Made by a program: the position numbers and the translations under genes. Under the pieces are notes generated by a model that did not search any database, was not told the DNA's origin, and saw only the letters and a program-made list of their open reading frames with translations. From Solirubrobacteraceae bacterium (GTDB lineage: Bacteria > Actinomycetota > Thermoleophilia > Solirubrobacterales > Solirubrobacteraceae), in assembly GCA_025935735.1 (NCBI GenBank), contig JAICUS010000113.1, positions 1-12,933 of the forward strand: a stretch of 12,933 nt of DNA, read 5' to 3'. Below are positions 8,534 to 12,933 of the stretch, piece after piece. Position 1 is the first letter of the stretch; the number at the start of each line of letters is the position of its first letter.

Positions 8534-10133
8534 AGAACACCGGCGCTTCTGTGTACGAGCCCCACACCTGCTGCAGCGCCTCGACCATCTCGCCCTCGGT
8601 GGCGTGCGCGCGGGCGCAGTCGAGCAGGTGCGGCATCACGTTGCCCTCGCCCGCGGCGGCCTCGCGCAGCGCGGCCAGCGTGCGCTCGACCTCCGCGCCG
8701 TCGCGCCGCGCGCGGGCGGCCTGCAAGCGGCCGATCTGCTTGCGCTCGAGGTCCGGGTCGATGTGCAGGATCGGCGTCTCGCCGTCGTCGCCCTCGGTGT
8801 AGCGGTTGACGCCGACCACCACCTGCTCGCCGGTGTCGATGCGCTCCTGCAGCTCGAACGCGGCGTCGGCGATCTCCCGCTGCGGATAGTTGCGCTTGAC
8901 CGCCTCGACCATGCCGCCGAGCTCGTCGATCTTGCGGAAGTACTCGTACGCCTTCGCTTCCATCCGGTCGGTGAGCGCCTCGACGAAGTAGCTGCCGCCG
9001 AGCGGGTCGACGGTGTTGGCCACGCCGGTCTCGTGGGCGATCACCTGCTGCGTCCGGAGCGCGATCCGCACGGCCTCCTCGGTGGGCAGCGCGAGCGCCT
9101 CGTCGTAGGAGTTCGTGTGCAGCGACTGGGTGCCGCCGAGCACGCCGGCGAGCGCCTCGATCGCCGTGCGGATGATGTTGTTGAGCGGCTGCTGGGCGGT
9201 CAAGGACACGCCGGCGGTCTGCGTGTGGAAGCGCATCAGCAGCGAGCGCGGCTGCTTGGCGCCGTAGGTGTCGCGGAGCTCCTTGGCCCAGATCCGGCGG
9301 GCGGCGCGGTACTTGGCGATCTCCTCGAAGAAGTCGATCTGCGCGTTGAAGAAGAAGCTCAGCCGGGGCGCGAACGCGTCGATGTCGACGCCGCGGGCCA
9401 GCTGCTGCTCGACGTAGGTGAAGCCGTCCTTGAGCGTGAACGCCAGCTCCTGCGCGGCCGTCGCCCCGGCCTCGCGGATGTGGTAGCCGGAGATCGAGAC
9501 GGGGTGCCAGCGCGGCATGTGGCGGGTGGACCACTCCATCATGTCGCCCAGCAGGCGCATCGCCGGGTCGACCGGGAAGCACCACTCCTTCTGGGCGATG
9601 TACTCCTTGAGGATGTCCGCCTGGATCGTGCCGCCGAGCTTGTCGGCGGGCACGCCGTCGTGCTCGGCCGCCACGACGTAGAAGGCGAGCATCATCGCGG
9701 CCGGGGCGTTGATGGTCATCGACACCGTGACGTCGCCGAGGTCGATGCCCCGGAAGAGCGTCTCCATGTCGTCGAGCGTGTCGATCGCCACGCCTTCGCG
9801 CCCGACCTCGCCGAGGCTGCGCGGGTGGTCGGAGTCGTGCCCCATCAGGCTGGGCATGTCGAAGGCGGTGGAGAGCCCGGTCTGGCCGTGGTCGAGCAGG
9901 TAGCGGAAGCGCTCGTTGGTCTCCTCGGCGGTGCCGAAGCCGGCGAACTGGCGCATCGTCCACAGCCGGCCGCGGTACATCGTCGGGTACACGCCGCGGG
10001 TGAACGGGAACTCGCCCGGCTTGCCGATCTGGTCCTCGTTCGGCAGATCCTCCGGCGTGTAGAGCGCCTTGACGGGCTCGCCCGACAGCGTGGTGCGTTC
10101 GGTGTCCGGCCGCTTGATCGTGGGGGCGCTCAT
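8532..10133 (-). CDS. Acyl-CoA mutase large subunit, methylmalonyl-CoA mutase family, isobutyryl-CoA-mutase-like
   Basis: A 533-aa coenzyme-B12-dependent acyl-CoA mutase large (substrate-binding) subunit. It is the TIM-barrel part only; the C-terminal B12-binding domain of one-chain mutases is absent, so it needs a separate small subunit not found in the window. Family blocks include [53 protein letters not shown] and [10 protein letters not shown]. The numbering matches Propionibacterium methylmalonyl-CoA mutase with a constant offset of 26, giving Gln171, His218, Arg257 and Ser259 as the conserved active-site residues. The two carboxylate-specific residues differ: Tyr89 is Phe63 and Arg207 is Gln181, as in isobutyryl-CoA mutase. 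Ala90 argues against 2-hydroxyisobutyryl-CoA mutase. Automated annotation would probably call it methylmalonyl-CoA mutase. ATG 10133 starts at the family's usual point. It lies 38 bp after mftF and just before marR. Confidence 0.9.
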   Translation of the reverse strand: MSAPTIKRPDTERTTLSGEPVKALYTPEDLPNEDQIGKPGEFPFTRGVYPTMYRGRLWTMRQFAGFGTAEETNERFRYLLDHGQTGLSTAFDMPSLMGHDSDHPRSLGEVGREGVAIDTLDDMETLFRGIDLGDVTVSMTINAPAAMMLAFYVVAAEHDGVPADKLGGTIQADILKEYIAQKEWCFPVDPAMRLLGDMMEWSTRHMPRWHPVSISGYHIREAGATAAQELAFTLKDGFTYVEQQLARGVDIDAFAPRLSFFFNAQIDFFEEIAKYRAARRIWAKELRDTYGAKQPRSLLMRFHTQTAGVSLTAQQPLNNIIRTAIEALAGVLGGTQSLHTNSYDEALALPTEEAVRIALRTQQVIAHETGVANTVDPLGGSYFVEALTDRMEAKAYEYFRKIDELGGMVEAVKRNYPQREIADAAFELQERIDTGEQVVVGVNRYTEGDDGETPILHIDPDLERKQIGRLQAARARRDGAEVERTLAALREAAAGEGNVMPHLLDCARAHATEGEMVEALQQVWGSYTEAPVF

Positions 10134-10171
10134 ATTTGCTCGGACCTTCGATAGTTGGAAGTCCACCCAAG
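10134..10171 (-). promoter_or_regulatory. AT-richer mftF-mutase gap with ribosome site
   Basis: This 38-bp gap is clearly less GC-rich than its surroundings. Read on the reverse strand it holds GAAGG 11 nt before the mutase ATG, a usable if distant Shine-Dalgarno. A TAACTT overlapping the mftF stop could be a -10 box, but the matching -35 (TTCCGC) is poor. An internal promoter is possible and readthrough from the mft genes equally so. Confidence 0.3.
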
Positions 10172-11227
10172 TTAGCGCAGGCGTGGGCGGAGCGGAATGG
10201 CCGTGCGGTGCTTCGCCGCGCCATATGCGACGCCGGCGAGGTAGGCGGGGTGGGGGACGCGCGCCGTGGCGGCGAGCGCACGCAGCGTGAGCGCGGGGGC
10301 GTCGCGCGCGGGCACGCCCTTGCGGACGAGCAGCGCGGCCTGGAGGGCGGCCAGCGCGGCGGCGGGACCGGGCCTGCGGGCGAGCAGCAGCGCGAGCGTC
10401 GCCGTGGGGAGCGGCCGCAATACGGCGGGCGCGAGCCGCGTGGGGTGGCGCTCGGCCAGCGGGGCCGCCGAGGTGCCGTAGGCGAACCGCTTGGTGAGCC
10501 GGTGGCCGTCGTGGTGGCGGACGACCACCCGCGGGTCGTAGCGGACGCGGTGGCCGGCGTCGACCAGCCGCCAGATCAGGTCGACGTCCTCGCCGTGCCG
10601 GAGGCCCTCGTCGAAGGGCACGAGCGCGCTGCGGCGCACGATCAGCGCGGCCGACGGGACGTAGGCGACACGCCGGCCGGGGCCGACCTCCGCGGGATGC
10701 GGGCCCAGGTCGAGCAGCCCGGCGACGCGCGGGGCGACCGCGGCGACTGCGGGGTCGGCGAAGTGGCCGGCGAGCCGCTCGATCCAGTGCGGCGGGGGCA
10801 GGCAGTCGCTGTCCAGGAACGCCACCAACTCGGTCGTGACGCGGGGGAGTGCGGCATTGCGGGCGGCGGCGGGGCCGCCGGGGGTGTCGCGGCGGATCGC
10901 GCCGGGGACGGGGATGCGCGAGCCGTCGTCGACCACGATGACGTGGGCGCCCGGCAGCGTCGCCAGGCAAAGCGCGAGCTCCGCCGGGCGGTCGTGGACG
11001 GGGATCACGATCGTGACGTCGGCCGGTGCGGGGGCGGGGTGGGGGTGCGCGAGTCCTGCCCGGATCAGCCGGTCGCCCAGCCGCCGCTGCACCGGCGTCG
11101 CCTCATCCCGCGCGAGCGCCTGCAGCGCTGCGATGCCGGCCGGCGCGAGCCGCATGACCCGCAGCGGCTCGCCGCCCACGAGCGTCCGCCCGTGCACGCG
11201 GACCCGTGAGTCCAGCCGGATCCTCAC
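10172..11227 (-). CDS. mftF: Mycofactocin system glycosyltransferase MftF (compact)
   Basis: A GT2-type glycosyltransferase that adds glucose units to the mycofactocin precursor, the last tailoring stage of this peptide-derived redox cofactor. The MftF-specific N-terminus is present ([20 protein letters not shown] and MRLAP). It is followed by the GT-A core: [10 protein letters not shown] (71-80), VDDGS (99-103), [10 protein letters not shown] (118-127), the metal-binding DSD (139-141) in [15 protein letters not shown] (189-194) and [10 protein letters not shown] (212-221). The C-terminus ends in PLRPRLR, resembling the LKPQIR end of mycobacterial MftF. At 351 aa it is about 120 residues shorter than the roughly 470-aa mycobacterial proteins. 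Most of the loss is in the hydrophobic region after the catalytic domain. The GTG start overlaps the SDR stop by 4 bp (GTGA). Confidence 0.88.
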   Translation of the reverse strand: MRIRLDSRVRVHGRTLVGGEPLRVMRLAPAGIAALQALARDEATPVQRRLGDRLIRAGLAHPHPAPAPADVTIVIPVHDRPAELALCLATLPGAHVIVVDDGSRIPVPGAIRRDTPGGPAAARNAALPRVTTELVAFLDSDCLPPPHWIERLAGHFADPAVAAVAPRVAGLLDLGPHPAEVGPGRRVAYVPSAALIVRRSALVPFDEGLRHGEDVDLIWRLVDAGHRVRYDPRVVVRHHDGHRLTKRFAYGTSAAPLAERHPTRLAPAVLRPLPTATLALLLARRPGPAAALAALQAALLVRKGVPARDAPALTLRALAATARVPHPAYLAGVAYGAAKHRTAIPLRPRLR

Positions 11228-11982
11228 AGCGCGAGGCCGCCGTCGACCGGGAAGACGGCGCCGGTCGCGCCGCGGCTCTCCGGTCCGGCCAGCCAGGCGA
11301 TGAACGCGGCGACCTCGTCCGGCTCCAGCAGGCGGCCGAGCGGCTGCTGGGCGGCGAAGTCCGCGGGGTCGACGCCGTACAGCCGGGCGGTCTCCTCGAG
11401 CATCGGCGTGCGGGTGGAGCCGGGGCTGACCGCGTTGGCGGTGACGCCGGTGCCGGCGAGCTCGACGGCCAGCGCGCGGATGAACCCCGTGACGCCCGCC
11501 TTGGCCGCGCAGTACGCGGCGAGCATGGGGAGCCCGCGGACCGCCGCGGCGGAGGCGACCGCGATGAAGCGGCCCTCGCGCGGCTCGGGGCGGCGCAGCA
11601 GCGCGGGCACGCCGGCCCGGGCGGCGTTCAGGACGCCGCCGAGATCGACCTCCAGCACCGCCCGCTCCAGCTCGGGCGCCACCTCCCAGTGCCGCGCCCC
11701 GCCCGCGATCACCCCCGCCGCGGCGACCACAACGTCGAGGCCGCCGAAGCGCTCCTCCGCGAACGCCACCGCGCCGGCCAGCGCATCGCGGTCGGTCACG
11801 TCGGCGGCGTACGCGACGCCCGGCGCGCCGACGGCGTACGGCAGCCGCGGGTCGTCGTCCGCCCGGTCGACGGCCAAGACCGACCAGCCGCGGGCGGCCA
11901 GCGCGCTCACGGTGGCCGCGCCGATGCCGCGGCCCGCGCCGGTGACCAGCGCGACGCGGTCAGAGGCGCCGGGCGAAGCCAT
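11224..11982 (-). CDS. Short-chain dehydrogenase/reductase of the mycofactocin cluster
   Basis: A 252-aa classical SDR that oxidises an alcohol or reduces a carbonyl using a nicotinamide cofactor. TGAGRGIG (14-21) is the dinucleotide-binding loop. Asp39 at the end of strand 2 (LAVDR) favours NAD over NADP. AAAG (87-90) replaces the usual NNAG. The catalytic residues are Ser144, Tyr157 and Lys161 (YCAAK), followed by NAVSPGSTRTPM. The sequence resembles the SDR subgroup encoded inside mycofactocin clusters, whose members are thought to hold NAD tightly and pass electrons to mycofactocin. That electron route is known for related SDRs and inferred here. The ATG lies 23 bp inside mftD and the stop overlaps the mftF start, so all three are probably translated from one mRNA. 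The alcohol substrate is unknown. Confidence 0.88.
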   Translation of the reverse strand: MASPGASDRVALVTGAGRGIGAATVSALAARGWSVLAVDRADDDPRLPYAVGAPGVAYAADVTDRDALAGAVAFAEERFGGLDVVVAAAGVIAGGARHWEVAPELERAVLEVDLGGVLNAARAGVPALLRRPEPREGRFIAVASAAAVRGLPMLAAYCAAKAGVTGFIRALAVELAGTGVTANAVSPGSTRTPMLEETARLYGVDPADFAAQQPLGRLLEPDEVAAFIAWLAGPESRGATGAVFPVDGGLAL

Positions 11983-12933
11983 CGGGGATCAGGAGGTCGT
12001 CGGAGGACAGGTCGTCGATCGAGGCGCGGCCGAGGCCGAGCAGCGCGGAGTCGATGCCCATCCGCAGGATGTCGAGCACGTTCTCCACGCCCGCCTGGCC
12101 GTCGGCGGCGAGCCCCCACAGGTAGGCGCGGCCGATCATCACCGCGCGGGCGCCGAGCGCGAGCGCCTTGACGACGTCGGAGCCGCGCCGCACGCCGCCG
12201 TCGAGCAGCACCTCGACCTCGCCGCCGACCGCCTCGGCCACCGCCGGCAGCGCGCGGATCGTCGCCGGCGTCCCGTCCAGGTTGTTGCCGCCGTGGTTGG
12301 ACACCGAGATCGCGGTGGCGCCGACGACCTCCGCGCAGCGCCGGGCGTCGTCGACGCGGCAGACGCCCTTGACCATGAACGGCCCGTCCCACAGCGAGCG
12401 CAGCCAGGCGAGGTCCTCCCAGGACGGCGGCGGGGTCTGCATCCACTCGCCGTAGCCCGCGAAGAAGCCGGGCGCGGGGTCGGACCAGTTCGGCACGCTC
12501 AGCGACGGCGGGCCGCCGGCGCGCGCCCAGCGGTACGCCCAGCGCGGGCGCAGCAGCACCTCGGGGCCGAGCCTGCGCACGGACTGCCAGGTCCAGATCT
12601 CCGCCGGGATGTACGGGCTGTTCCAGTCGCGGGCGTGCGACCAGGTCCAGTCGAGCGTGACGATCAGCCCGCGCGCGCCCGCCCGCGCGGCCCGCTCCAC
12701 CCGCCCGGCGATCGCCTCCCGCGAGCCCGACCAGTACACCTGCGCGAACGTCTGCGGGCAGGCGGCGACGACGTCCTCGAGCGGCTTGGACCCCAGCTGG
12801 CTGAGCCCTAAGGCCGTCCCGCGCGCGGCGGCCGCGCGGGCCACGGCCAGCTCGCCGTCCGGGTGCACCGCCTGGACGCCGGTGGGGGAGAGCAGCACGG
12901 GCAGCGAGACGTCCACACCCATCACCCTCGTCG
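11960..12933 (-). CDS. mftD: Pre-mycofactocin synthase MftD (5' end outside window)
   Basis: FMN-dependent enzyme of the alpha-hydroxyacid dehydrogenase (lactate-dehydrogenase-like) fold. MftD deaminates the MftC/MftE product of the MftA precursor peptide to give redox-active pre-mycofactocin. The frame is open to the window edge, so the GTG at 12925 and ATG at 12922 are internal; about 70 N-terminal residues are missing. MftD hallmarks, counted from 12925, are LLSPTGVQAVHPDG (11-24), TFAQVYW (59-65), DWTWSHARDWNSP (92-104), YGEWMQTPPPSWEDL (158-172), FMVKGV (183-188) and the catalytic His211 in SVSNHGGNNLDGTP. General members have Arg in place of the first Asn there; Asn is typical of MftD. 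LLDGGVRRGSDVVKAL (240-255) and IGRAYLWGLA (264-273) bind the FMN phosphate. The stop overlaps the SDR start by 23 bp. Confidence 0.94.
   Translation of the reverse strand, partial: TRVMGVDVSLPVLLSPTGVQAVHPDGELAVARAAAARGTALGLSQLGSKPLEDVVAACPQTFAQVYWSGSREAIAGRVERAARAGARGLIVTLDWTWSHARDWNSPYIPAEIWTWQSVRRLGPEVLLRPRWAYRWARAGGPPSLSVPNWSDPAPGFFAGYGEWMQTPPPSWEDLAWLRSLWDGPFMVKGVCRVDDARRCAEVVGATAISVSNHGGNNLDGTPATIRALPAVAEAVGGEVEVLLDGGVRRGSDVVKALALGARAVMIGRAYLWGLAADGQAGVENVLDILRMGIDSALLGLGRASIDDLSSDDLLIPDGFARRL

Noticed and set aside
8373..10154. Long forward open frame opposite the acyl-CoA mutase
   Set aside because: The reverse frame is a textbook mutase over its full length; the forward translation is low-complexity Val/Asp/His/Arg-rich sequence typical of an antisense shadow.
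8532..10970. Mutase with a start far upstream inside mftF, giving an 812-aa protein
   Set aside because: The extra N-terminus is an out-of-frame reading of mftF, rich in Arg and Pro. The ATG at 10133 matches the normal family start and has a ribosome site.
10172..11227. mftF as a truncated pseudogene because of its short length
   Set aside because: All catalytic motifs and the family-typical C-terminal end are present in one uninterrupted frame, with start and stop in tight operon spacing.

Overview
The window is very GC-rich, with third codon positions almost all G or C. It carries a mycofactocin biosynthesis segment (mftD, an SDR and mftF) and actinobacterial-type membrane glycosyltransferase and MarR proteins. 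This points to a high-GC actinomycete. A Thermoleophilia/Solirubrobacterales lineage would fit, but the sequence alone does not prove it. Coding density is near complete: the longest gap between genes is 99 bp. I see no rRNA, tRNA, CRISPR array, insertion sequence or phage gene.

Left part, forward strand (1-2932): the 3' two thirds of a LacZ-type GH2 beta-galactosidase, then an alpha/beta-hydrolase whose start overlaps the lacZ stop by 4 bp. They meet a reverse-strand gene for a polytopic GT39-like membrane glycosyltransferase (2936-4834) tail to tail. Only 3 bp separate the two stop codons, and a perfect 11-bp-arm hairpin covers the junction.

Middle part, forward strand (4934-8018): a strong-looking promoter inside the 99-bp divergent gap drives a two-gene unit. 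The first gene encodes an unrecognised 156-aa protein with one hydrophobic segment. The second encodes an 862-aa polytopic membrane protein with an M48-type zinc metalloprotease core and an uncharacterised C-terminal domain.

Right part, reverse strand (12933 down to 8015): mftD (5' end outside the window), SDR dehydrogenase, mftF, a coenzyme-B12-dependent acyl-CoA mutase large subunit, and a MarR regulator. The first three overlap one another and the later gaps are 38 bp and a few tens of bp, so this looks like one transcription unit. It ends by sharing a CTAG with the convergent protease gene. MftD and MftF build and glycosylate the redox cofactor mycofactocin, and the SDR is a likely cofactor-linked dehydrogenase. 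The mutase would rearrange the carbon skeleton of an acyl-CoA. Two substrate-defining residues of the mutase match isobutyryl-CoA mutase rather than methylmalonyl-CoA mutase. The unit may therefore couple mycofactocin-dependent alcohol or aldehyde oxidation to branched/linear acyl-CoA interconversion under MarR control. That last step is inference.
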